This document shows, in pieces, positions 16,189 through 24,037 of a DNA stretch of 64,000 bases. The notes beneath the pieces are model-generated. The model did no database searches, was not told the origin of the DNA, and was given only the letters and a program-made list of their open reading frames with translations. This DNA is from Streptomyces sp. NRRL F-2580 (GTDB taxonomy: Bacteria > Actinomycetota > Actinomycetes > Streptomycetales > Streptomycetaceae). Location: positions 62,001-126,000 of the forward strand of contig NZ_JOIR01000009.1 in assembly GCF_000720115.1 (NCBI RefSeq). Reading direction: 5' to 3'. A program made the translations under genes and the position numbers. The first letter of the stretch is position 1. Every line of letters begins with the position of its first letter.

Positions 16189-17067
16189 TTATCCCTTCAC
16201 GGCGCCGGCGGTCATCCCGCCGACTGCCTTGCGCTGGAGGAAGATGAAGATGAGCAGGACCGGGACCGCGAAGAGCGAGGACGCGGCCATGGTGGCGCCC
16301 CAGTCGTTGCCGAACGCCGACATGAACTCGGTCAGCCACAGCGGCAGGGTCTGCGCGCTCTTGTCCTTGTTCAGGATCAGGACCATGGCGAACTCGTTCC
16401 AGGCCGTGATGAAGCCGAAGAGCGAGGTGGACATCAGGCCGGGGGCCAGCAGCGGGAAGATCACCTTGCGGAAGGCCTGGCCGCGGGTGCAGCCGTCGAT
16501 CTGGGCGGCCTCCTCCAGGGTCACCGGGACGGCGGCGATGAAGCCGCGCAGGGTCCAGATGGTGAAGGGGAGGATCATCACGAAGTAGATCGCGGTGAGC
16601 AGCGGGAGGCTGTTCAGCATCTCGCCGTCGCGGGCGATCATGTACATCGCGATGACCATGACCTCCCAGGGGGCCATCTGGGCCATCATCACGGTGAGGA
16701 CGAGGCCCTTGCGGCCCTTGAACCTCATGCGGGCGATGGCGAAGCTCGCGGCGAGGGCGACGAGCAGGGCCAGCGCGACGGCGCCGACGGTGACCAGGAC
16801 GCTGTTGGTGACGTACGTCCAGAAGTTGGAGACCCCGGTGGCCTTGCTGAAGTTGTCGAGCGTCGGGGTGAAGACGAAGACCGGGTCCTTGGTGAGCATC
16901 TGGCTCGACGGCTTGAGGGCCGAGGAGAACATCCAGTACACGGGGAAGACGAAGACCAGGGCGAGGAGGAGCGCGCCGAGGTTCTTGGCCACGGCGGCGG
17001 GGCGGACCGGCCGGCGCTTGCGGAGCTGCTGCGCGGGCTTCGGCGCGGTGGTGGTGGGGCTGCTCAC
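16189..17067 (-). CDS. dasC: ABC transporter permease for chitobiose, DasC
   Basis: The 292-residue MalG-type permease has six hydrophobic segments and the EAA loop LEEAAQIDGCTRGQAFRKVIFPLLAPG that contacts the ATPase. With DasB it forms the membrane channel for N,N'-diacetylchitobiose. No ATPase is encoded nearby; in Streptomyces the shared ATPase MsiK serves such systems. Its GTG start overlaps the dasB stop (GTGA). Confidence 0.92.
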   Translation of the reverse strand: MSSPTTTAPKPAQQLRKRRPVRPAAVAKNLGALLLALVFVFPVYWMFSSALKPSSQMLTKDPVFVFTPTLDNFSKATGVSNFWTYVTNSVLVTVGAVALALLVALAASFAIARMRFKGRKGLVLTVMMAQMAPWEVMVIAMYMIARDGEMLNSLPLLTAIYFVMILPFTIWTLRGFIAAVPVTLEEAAQIDGCTRGQAFRKVIFPLLAPGLMSTSLFGFITAWNEFAMVLILNKDKSAQTLPLWLTEFMSAFGNDWGATMAASSLFAVPVLLIFIFLQRKAVGGMTAGAVKG

Positions 17068-18083
17068 TGCTCCTCCTCCTGCTTCAGGATCAGGCGGAAG
17101 TAGAAGGACATGACGACCACGAGGATCAGGATCGTCAGGACGGAGATCGCGGCGGCGAGGCCGTAGTGGGCCTGGCTCTGGCCCTCGACGTAGGCGAAGA
17201 CTGGGAGGATCTCGGAGCCGCGGTCGGGGCCGCCCTTGTTCATGGCGTAGACCTGGGTGAAGGCCTTGAACACCCAGATCACCTCAAGGAACGTGGTGAT
17301 GAGGAAGAACGGCTTGAGGTTCGGGAAGACGATCTTCCAGAAGGTCTGCCAGCCGTTGGCGCCGTCCATCCGGGCGGCCTCGTACAGCTCGGCCCCGACC
17401 GTGGTCAGTCCGGCGTACATGTTGAGGGCGACGAAGGGGATGGAGCCCCAGACCACCAGGACGGTGACGATCGTCAGGGTCGAGAGGCCGGTCTGCATCC
17501 AGTTGTGCTGCTCGTAGCCGGCGAAGCCGGCGGTGCGCATCACCCAGTTCATGACGCCGAACTGCTCGTCGAAGAGCCACTTGAAGACCTGCACGGAGGC
17601 CACGATGGGCATGGCCCAGGCCATCACCAGCGCCATCGAGAGGACCAGGCGCATCTTCTTGCCGAGCCGGTTCAGCAGGATGCCGATGAGGCTGCCGAGC
17701 ACCATGATCAGCACGACGTTGGCGGCGGTGAAGGCGAAGCTGCGGACGACGACGGTCCAGAAGTCCGCGTCGCCGATCAGCTCGGTGTAGTTGGAGAATC
17801 CCGCGAAGGGGTACTTCCGCTGGATGAACTCGATCTTGTTGATGTCCTGGAAGGACAGGATCACGTTCTTGATCAGCGGGTACAGCAGCAGTGTCGCGAG
17901 GGCGAGCACCGCGGGCCCGACCAGCAGGTAGGGCAGCCACCCCGAGGGGAGCGACTTTCTGCCCCCGCGAGGAGACTTGGGACCGGGACCGGTCGGGGAC
18001 GCGGACTTCTCGGGCCGTCCGGCGGACTTCTGTGGTGCGTCCTGTGGAGCGTCGGTCATCGCTCCCTGGGAGTGCACGGTCAT
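17064..18083 (-). CDS. dasB: ABC transporter permease for chitobiose, DasB
   Basis: The 339-residue MalF-type permease has a hydrophilic N-terminal tail (about 1-48) and six transmembrane segments. The EAA-loop is YEAARMDGANGWQTFWKIVFPNLKP. An internal ATG at 18059 with a GGGAG site is an alternative start. It follows dasA after 125 bp that contain a strong hairpin, so dasB is probably transcribed at a lower level than dasA. Confidence 0.92.
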   Translation of the reverse strand: MTVHSQGAMTDAPQDAPQKSAGRPEKSASPTGPGPKSPRGGRKSLPSGWLPYLLVGPAVLALATLLLYPLIKNVILSFQDINKIEFIQRKYPFAGFSNYTELIGDADFWTVVVRSFAFTAANVVLIMVLGSLIGILLNRLGKKMRLVLSMALVMAWAMPIVASVQVFKWLFDEQFGVMNWVMRTAGFAGYEQHNWMQTGLSTLTIVTVLVVWGSIPFVALNMYAGLTTVGAELYEAARMDGANGWQTFWKIVFPNLKPFFLITTFLEVIWVFKAFTQVYAMNKGGPDRGSEILPVFAYVEGQSQAHYGLAAAISVLTILILVVVMSFYFRLILKQEEEQ

Positions 18084-18127
18084 GGCGTGGCTTCCTCGCG
18101 GTTGACTGTGGAGTCAAATGCGCGACG

Positions 18128-18164
18128 GGGGGCACGGCGGCGGCCTGGCGCCTGCCGTGCCCCC
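18128..18164 (-). terminator. Intercistronic hairpin between dasA and dasB
   Basis: An 11-bp perfect stem (GGGGGCACGGC at 18128-18138, complement at 18154-18164) with a 15-nt loop lies between the binding-protein and permease genes. It is well placed to attenuate transcription or protect the dasA mRNA 3' end. Confidence 0.65.
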
Positions 18165-18208
18165 AGTGCGCTCACACTGCTGGGTGGTGCGTGAACTGCG
18201 GGGTGGGA

Positions 18209-19492
18209 CTACTTGTTGATGCGGTTCGCGATTTCCTTGTCCGCGTCCGCGCCCGCCTTGGCGGCGTCCTCACCGTTCAGGACCTTGGTCATGAACTCCT
18301 TGATGGGGTTCGGCTCGGTCTCGACGTTCGCCCAGCCCGCGGTGACCGGAGTGATCTTGCCGTTGACGCCGGCCTTGCCCATGGCCTCGGCGAAGGAGCC
18401 GGCGGCCGGGGTGAAGTTCGCCCCGGCCTGGTTCGGCAGCAGCGCGCCCTTGGTCTCGGCGGCGTACTTGGTCATCTGGTCCTTGCCTGCGGCGAGGGCC
18501 AGCCACTCCTTGGCGAGCTCCTTGTTCTTGGAGCGCTCGGCGATCGCGAGGTTCGAGCCGCCGAGGAAGACGGTGCTGGTCTTGTCCGCGGTCTTGCCCG
18601 GGATCGGGAAGTAGCCGAAGTCGGCCTCCTTGCCCGCGTCCTTCAGGGCCTTCTCGGCGCCGCCGGCCTCCCAGCCGAGACCGATCCAGGAGGCGACGCC
18701 ACCCTTGGGAACGATGTCGGTGGACTGCTGCGGGTTGGCCTCGTCCTTGTCCTTGGGGGCGGTGGAGAAGGACTGGAGCTTCTTGTAGAACTCCACGGCG
18801 GAAGCGGCTTGCGGCGTGCCGAGTCCGCCCTTCCACTTGGCGCCGTCCTTGACGGCGAGGTCGCCGCCCTCGTCCCAGACGAAGCCCGCGAGGACGTACC
18901 AGCTCTGGCCGGGCAGGTAGATCGGCTGCGAGGCCGGGTCGGCCGCCTTCAGCTTCTCCAGACCGGCGATCCACTCGTCGCGGGTCTTCGGCGGGGTGAC
19001 GCCGGCCTTCTCGTAGGCCTTCTTGTCGTAGATGACGACGCGGTTGGCGGCGTACCACGGGGCGGAGTAGAGCTTGCCGTCGATCTCGGCCGAGGCGAGC
19101 ATGCTCTTCTGCCAGGCGTCGGCGCCGAGCTTGGCCTTGTCCTTCGTCAGGTCGGCGAGGCCGCCCGTGACCGCGTAGCCGGCGGTCTGGGTGTTGCCGA
19201 GCTCCAGGACGTCCGGCGGGTTGTTCTCGGAGAGGGCCGTGGTGACCTTCTCCTGGATGCCGGTCCACTTCTGCTCTTCGACCTTGACCGTGACACCGGG
19301 GTGCTTGGCCGAGAACTCCTTGTTGACCTCGTCGATCCAGGCCTTGGGCGCGGAGCCGTCCATCACCCAGACGGTGATCTCCTTGGCGCCGCCCGCGTCG
19401 GTCTTCGCCTTGTCGTCGCCGCCGTCGCCGCACGCCGCGACTCCGACCATCATGCCCGCGACACTGACCGCCGCGATGAGCTTGCGCTTCAC
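18209..19492 (-). CDS. dasA: Chitobiose-binding lipoprotein DasA
   Basis: The 427-residue family 1 solute-binding protein is anchored outside the membrane. Signal peptide residues 1-20 are followed by the lipobox VAAC with Cys21. It binds N,N'-diacetylchitobiose and delivers it to DasBC. The real start is GTG 19492 after GAGGAGGG; the frame extends to 19546, but that would place charged residues before the signal peptide. Two dre-like sites lie 92-132 bp upstream. Confidence 0.93.
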   Translation of the reverse strand: MKRKLIAAVSVAGMMVGVAACGDGGDDKAKTDAGGAKEITVWVMDGSAPKAWIDEVNKEFSAKHPGVTVKVEEQKWTGIQEKVTTALSENNPPDVLELGNTQTAGYAVTGGLADLTKDKAKLGADAWQKSMLASAEIDGKLYSAPWYAANRVVIYDKKAYEKAGVTPPKTRDEWIAGLEKLKAADPASQPIYLPGQSWYVLAGFVWDEGGDLAVKDGAKWKGGLGTPQAASAVEFYKKLQSFSTAPKDKDEANPQQSTDIVPKGGVASWIGLGWEAGGAEKALKDAGKEADFGYFPIPGKTADKTSTVFLGGSNLAIAERSKNKELAKEWLALAAGKDQMTKYAAETKGALLPNQAGANFTPAAGSFAEAMGKAGVNGKITPVTAGWANVETEPNPIKEFMTKVLNGEDAAKAGADADKEIANRINK

Positions 19493-19583
19493 GCCACCCT
19501 CCTCAGGGATGCCTGCCTGCACTTCCCTCGCCCGCCGCGGTGACATACGCGAAGTACTGCCGTGGGGCCGGGATCTGATCCAT

Positions 19584-19599
19584 ATTGGTTTAGACCAGC
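19584..19599. promoter_or_regulatory. dre site 1 in the dasA-dasR intergenic region
   Basis: ATTGGTTTAGACCAGC is close to the dre consensus. It lies 92 bp upstream of dasA and 144 bp upstream of dasR, so DasR bound here could affect both. Confidence 0.78.
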
Positions 19600-19608
19600 A
19601 GCTGGAGC

Positions 19609-19624
19609 TTGGCCTAGACCTTTA
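19609..19624. promoter_or_regulatory. dre-like site 2 in the dasA-dasR intergenic region
   Basis: TTGGCCTAGACCTTTA keeps the TGG..TAGACC core of dre. It starts 25 bp from site 1, about 2.4 helical turns, so occupancy of both would lie on different faces of the helix. Confidence 0.55.
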
Positions 19625-19721
19625 GGGGTGTCAAGGGTCTAATGAGCGGGTGCCGGGTCCGTTATCGGACCGACACCTGGGCAGAGAGAAGGCCTGTCCC
19701 CCCTTACGTGTCACCATGTGA

Positions 19722-20546
<825 letters not shown>

Positions 20547-20709
20547 GGGCCGGAGCCTCCTTCCGGCGCCCGCCCGACGCCCGCCCCGGCGTCCGTCCCC
20601 GCACACCGGCATCCCGAATACCGGAATACGGACGGGGTCTTACGTTCACCGGGTAATCCCCCGTAGATTCCCTGCGCTTACGCAGATGATCGACGAGGGG
20701 ACGAGGGTC

Positions 20710-22929
20710 ATGCCTGAACCGGAAGCAACAGGGACAGAACGGAACACGGCGAGTCCGGACACCACACCGGGCTCGCCCTCTCCGAAGTCCATCGCCGTGT
20801 GGGTGCTCGTCGGACTCGTCGGCGCCCTCGGCTGGGGCGTGCTGGCGCTCTCGCGCGGCGAGGAGATCTCGGCCGCGTGGCTGCTCGCCGCCGCGCTGGG
20901 CTCGTACGCCATCGGCTACCGCTTCTACGCGCGCTTCATCGCGGAACGCGTGCTCAAGGTGGACAAGACGCGGGCCACCCCTGCCGAACGCCTTGACAAC
21001 GGTGTCGACTTCCATCCCACCGACCGCCGGGTGCTCTTCGGCCACCACTTCGCCGCCGTCGCCGGCGCCGGCCCGCTCGTCGGACCGGTGCTCGCCGCGC
21101 AGATGGGGTACCTGCCCGGCACCATCTGGATCGTCGCGGGCGTCATCTTCGCCGGCGCCGTGCAGGACATGATCACGCTGTTCTTCTCCACCCGGCGCGA
21201 CGGCCGCTCGCTCGGCCAGATGGCCCGGGACGAGATCGGCCCCGTCGGCGGAGCCGCCGCCCTGGTCGCCGTGTTCGCCATCATGATCATTCTGCTGGCG
21301 GTGCTCGCGCTGGTCATCGTCAACGCCCTGGCGCACTCCCCCTGGGGCGTGTTCTCCATCGGCATGACCATCCCGATCGCCCTCTTCATGGGCTTCTACC
21401 TGCGCGTGCTGCGGCCGGGCCGGGTCACCGAGGTCTCCACCATCGGTGTCGCCCTGCTCCTGGTCGCCATCATCGCGGGCGGCTGGGTCGCCGAGTCCTC
21501 CTTCGCGGACACCTTCACGCTGGAGAAGGAGACGCTGGTCATCTGGATGGTCGCGTACGGCTTCATCGCGTCGGTGCTGCCGGTGTGGATGCTGCTCGCA
21601 CCCCGCGACTACCTCTCCACCTTCATGAAGATCGGCACGATCGCGCTGCTCGCGCTGGGCGTGGTCATCGCGATGCCGATGCTGAAGATGCCCTCGGTCA
21701 CGGACTTCGCCTCGCGCGGCGACGGCCCGGTCTTCGCCGGCTCGATGTTCCCCTTCGTCTTCATCACCATCGCGTGCGGCGCCCTGTCCGGCTTCCACTC
21801 GCTGGTCGCCTCGGGCACCACCCCGAAGATGATCCAGAAGGAGACCCAGGTCCGGGTCATCGGCTACGGCGCGATGCTGACCGAGTCCTTCGTCGCCGTC
21901 ATGGCGATCATCGCGGCGTGCATCATCGAGCCCGGCCTGTTCTTCGCGGTCAACTCCCCCGGCGGGGTCATCGGCACCACCGTCGAGTCGGCCTCGCAGG
22001 CGGTCACCAACCTCGGCTTCGCCATCTCCCCCGAGGCCCTGACCCAGGCCGCCAAGGACGTGGAGGAGGCCAGCCTGCTGTCCCGTACGGGTGGCGCTCC
22101 GACCTTCGCACTCGGAATGTCGGAGATCTTCTCGTCGGTGATCGGCGGGGCCGGCATGAAGGCCTTCTGGTATCACTTCGCCATCATGTTCGAGGCGCTG
22201 TTCATCCTCACCACCCTCGACGCGGGCACCCGCGTCGGCCGGTTCATGCTCCAGGACACCCTCGGCAACCTGCACAAGCCCTTCAAGAACGTCAGCTGGA
22301 AGCCCGGCGTCTGGCTGGCGAGCGCCATCGTCGTCGGCGCCTGGGGCTACTTCCTGTGGGTGGGCATCAAGGACCCGCTGGGCGGCATCAACCAGCTGTT
22401 CCCGCTGTTCGGCATCGCGAACCAGCTGCTCGCCGCGGTCGCCCTGGCCGTCTGCACCACCCTGCTGGTCAAGTCCGGCCGCCTCAAGTGGGCCTGGGTG
22501 ACGGCCGTCCCGCTCGTCTGGGACGTGGCCGTGACGCTCACCGCCAGCTACCAGAAGATCTTCTCCGACAACCCGAAGATCGGCTTCTTCGCGCAGCGCA
22601 GCACCTACCAGGAGGGCATCGACGCCGGGAAGGTGCTCAAGCCCGCGAAGAACATGGACGAGATGCACACCGTGGTCACCAACGCCACGGTGGACGGCGT
22701 GCTGTCGGCCCTCTTCGCACTGCTGATCGTCATCGTGCTCCTGGACGCGGCCCGGACCTGCCTGAAGGCCGTCCGCGCGCCGGAGTCGGTGACCCTCACC
22801 GAGGTCCCGTGGACCGAGTCGAAGATCGTCGCCCCGGCCGGGCTGATCCCGACGGTCGAGGAGCGGGCGGAGCTCGCCGCGGCGGGCCTCGACTCGGGCG
22901 GCGGACACGTCAAGGAGCCGGTGGCGTGA
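20710..22929 (+). CDS. cstA: CstA-family pyruvate/peptide transporter
   Basis: The 739-residue carbon-starvation protein has about 16-18 hydrophobic segments. Signatures are FGHHFAAVAGAGPLVGPVLAAQ and GAVQDMITLFFSTRRDGRSLG. Family members take up pyruvate (CstA, BtsT) or peptides. ATG 20710 is preceded by GAGGGGACGAGGG; an ATG at 20686 lacks one. The stop overlaps the GTG of ybdD. Confidence 0.92.
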   Translation: MPEPEATGTERNTASPDTTPGSPSPKSIAVWVLVGLVGALGWGVLALSRGEEISAAWLLAAALGSYAIGYRFYARFIAERVLKVDKTRATPAERLDNGVDFHPTDRRVLFGHHFAAVAGAGPLVGPVLAAQMGYLPGTIWIVAGVIFAGAVQDMITLFFSTRRDGRSLGQMARDEIGPVGGAAALVAVFAIMIILLAVLALVIVNALAHSPWGVFSIGMTIPIALFMGFYLRVLRPGRVTEVSTIGVALLLVAIIAGGWVAESSFADTFTLEKETLVIWMVAYGFIASVLPVWMLLAPRDYLSTFMKIGTIALLALGVVIAMPMLKMPSVTDFASRGDGPVFAGSMFPFVFITIACGALSGFHSLVASGTTPKMIQKETQVRVIGYGAMLTESFVAVMAIIAACIIEPGLFFAVNSPGGVIGTTVESASQAVTNLGFAISPEALTQAAKDVEEASLLSRTGGAPTFALGMSEIFSSVIGGAGMKAFWYHFAIMFEALFILTTLDAGTRVGRFMLQDTLGNLHKPFKNVSWKPGVWLASAIVVGAWGYFLWVGIKDPLGGINQLFPLFGIANQLLAAVALAVCTTLLVKSGRLKWAWVTAVPLVWDVAVTLTASYQKIFSDNPKIGFFAQRSTYQEGIDAGKVLKPAKNMDEMHTVVTNATVDGVLSALFALLIVIVLLDAARTCLKAVRAPESVTLTEVPWTESKIVAPAGLIPTVEERAELAAAGLDSGGGHVKEPVA

Positions 22930-23123
22930 GCACCGTACGGAGCGCGCTGGCCCGCGCCCGGTTCTACGTACGGGAGTTCTCGGGGGAGGCGGCGTACGAC
23001 CGGTACGTCGCCCACGCCCGCTCCCACGACCCGGACGCGGAGGTCCTCACCCGCCGTGCCTTCGAACGCGCCCGTACGGACGCGCGCGAGGCGGACCCCC
23101 GCGAGGGCTTCGGCTGCTGCTGA
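22926..23123 (+). CDS. ybdD: YbdD/YjiX-family small protein (CstA partner)
   Basis: The 65-residue protein has YDRYVAHARSHDPDAEVLTRRAFERAR and a C-terminal GFGCC typical of the Sel_put/DUF466 family, which pairs with CstA or BtsT and is thought to be needed for transporter function. The GTG start overlaps the cstA stop (GTGA), showing translational coupling. Confidence 0.88.
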   Translation: MSTVRSALARARFYVREFSGEAAYDRYVAHARSHDPDAEVLTRRAFERARTDAREADPREGFGCC

Positions 23124-23136
23124 GCCGCCCCGCACG

Positions 23137-23174
23137 CCGCAGGCCCCGCCGGATGCTTCCGGCGGGGCCTGCGG
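23137..23174 (+). terminator. Terminator of the cstA-ybdD operon
   Basis: A perfect 17-bp stem (CCGCAGGCCCCGCCGGA, 23137-23153, complement 23158-23174) with a 4-nt loop starts 13 bp after the ybdD stop. Confidence 0.85.
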
Positions 23175-23222
23175 GCCTGTTCAGCGCACCCAGTCCTTGA
23201 CCCGTCCTGCACACTCGACCGC

Positions 23223-23720
23223 ATGGACATGGTGATCAGAACGGCGCTGCCCGCCGAGTACACGGAACTGGGAGAGATCACGGCGCAGGCCTATCTCGCC
23301 GACGGGCATCTGGACTTCAACGAGGACGACGCGTACCTGAACGTGCTGCGCGACGTGGCCGGCCGGGCCGCCCTGGCCGAGGTGCTCGTCGCCGAGCGCG
23401 AGGGGCGGATCCTGGGCGGGGTGACCTTCGCCGCACCCGGGAGCCCGCTCGCCGACATCGCCGGCCCGGACGAGGCGGAGTTCCGGATGCTCGCCGTGGC
23501 CCACGCGGGGCGCGGCCAGGGCGCCGGCGAGGCTCTGGTGCGGGCGTGCGTCGAGCGGGCGCGGGCGATCGAGGGCGTGTCCGGCATGGTCCTCTCCACC
23601 CAACGCAGCATGAGCGGCGCCCACCGGATCTACGCGCGACTGGGCTTCGTACGCGTTCCGGAGCGGGACTGGGCGCCCATTCCGGGCCTGACACTCCTGG
23701 CGTATCGGCTCAAGCTGTAG
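23223..23720 (+). CDS. GNAT-family N-acetyltransferase
   Basis: The 165-residue protein is a single GNAT domain. The acetyl-CoA pyrophosphate loop is in LAVAHAGRGQGAGEALVRACVERA, and the C-terminal motif is GAHRIYARLGFVRVPERDW. The substrate is unknown. It lies alone between two hairpins, and its 3' end abuts the nrd control region. Confidence 0.83.
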   Translation: MDMVIRTALPAEYTELGEITAQAYLADGHLDFNEDDAYLNVLRDVAGRAALAEVLVAEREGRILGGVTFAAPGSPLADIAGPDEAEFRMLAVAHAGRGQGAGEALVRACVERARAIEGVSGMVLSTQRSMSGAHRIYARLGFVRVPERDWAPIPGLTLLAYRLKL

Positions 23721-23728
23721 CCACGCCG

Positions 23729-23776
23729 ACACTACATGTGGGGGTTGCCTCACAGAGGCGCCCCCACATGTATGCT
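23729..23776. promoter_or_regulatory. Paired NrdR boxes before nrdAB
   Basis: Box 1 (23729-23744, ACACTACATGTGGGGG) and box 2 (23761-23776, read on the minus strand) share ACATGTGGGGG. Their ACATGT centres are exactly 32 bp apart, three helical turns, as expected for NrdR. Box 1 agrees with the NrdR consensus ACACWATATNTWGTGT at most positions. The same arms form an 11-bp inverted repeat that could also act as a terminator for the upstream GNAT gene. Confidence 0.7.
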
Positions 23777-23886
23777 CAAGGCTGCTGTCCCGCAGGGGAA
23801 TCCGGTGTGAATCCGGAACTGTCCCGCAACGGTATGAAGTGTCCGGCCACCGGACACCAAGTCCGATGACCTGCCGACAGCGCGCC
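23772..23886 (+). ncRNA. Cobalamin (B12) riboswitch
   Basis: The leader contains the B12 box AAGTCCGATGACCTGCCGAC (23859-23878), the upstream GGGGAATCCGGTGTGAATCCGG and TGTCCCGCAACGGTATGAAGTG elements, and a closing stem GCTGTC (23784-23789) / GACAGC (23876-23881). In Streptomyces this riboswitch shuts off the class Ia nrdABS operon when adenosylcobalamin is available to the B12-dependent class II enzyme NrdJ. It begins directly after the NrdR boxes, and nrdA starts about 150 nt later. Confidence 0.92.
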
Positions 23887-24037
23887 CGGCTCGACCGATC
23901 CGGGTGCCGACACGTCCGGGCCTCGCGGTTGGGCCGGTGGACGCCATGCGGTGTGTACGCGTTCCTGCCACGCCCGCATGCGCCCGCTCGCGCCCCGCTC
24001 CGCCGATGACCGGGCCGAGCGAGGGAGAGCTCCCGCC

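Noticed and set aside
14753..16588. A 611-codon open frame opposite dasD
   Set aside because: Antisense shadow of dasD and dasC, which have diagnostic family motifs and operon spacing.
23745..23776. A sigma-70-type promoter (TTGCCT and TATGCT) overlapping the NrdR boxes
   Set aside because: The spacer would be 20 bp, too long for a confident call, although a promoter in this area is expected.
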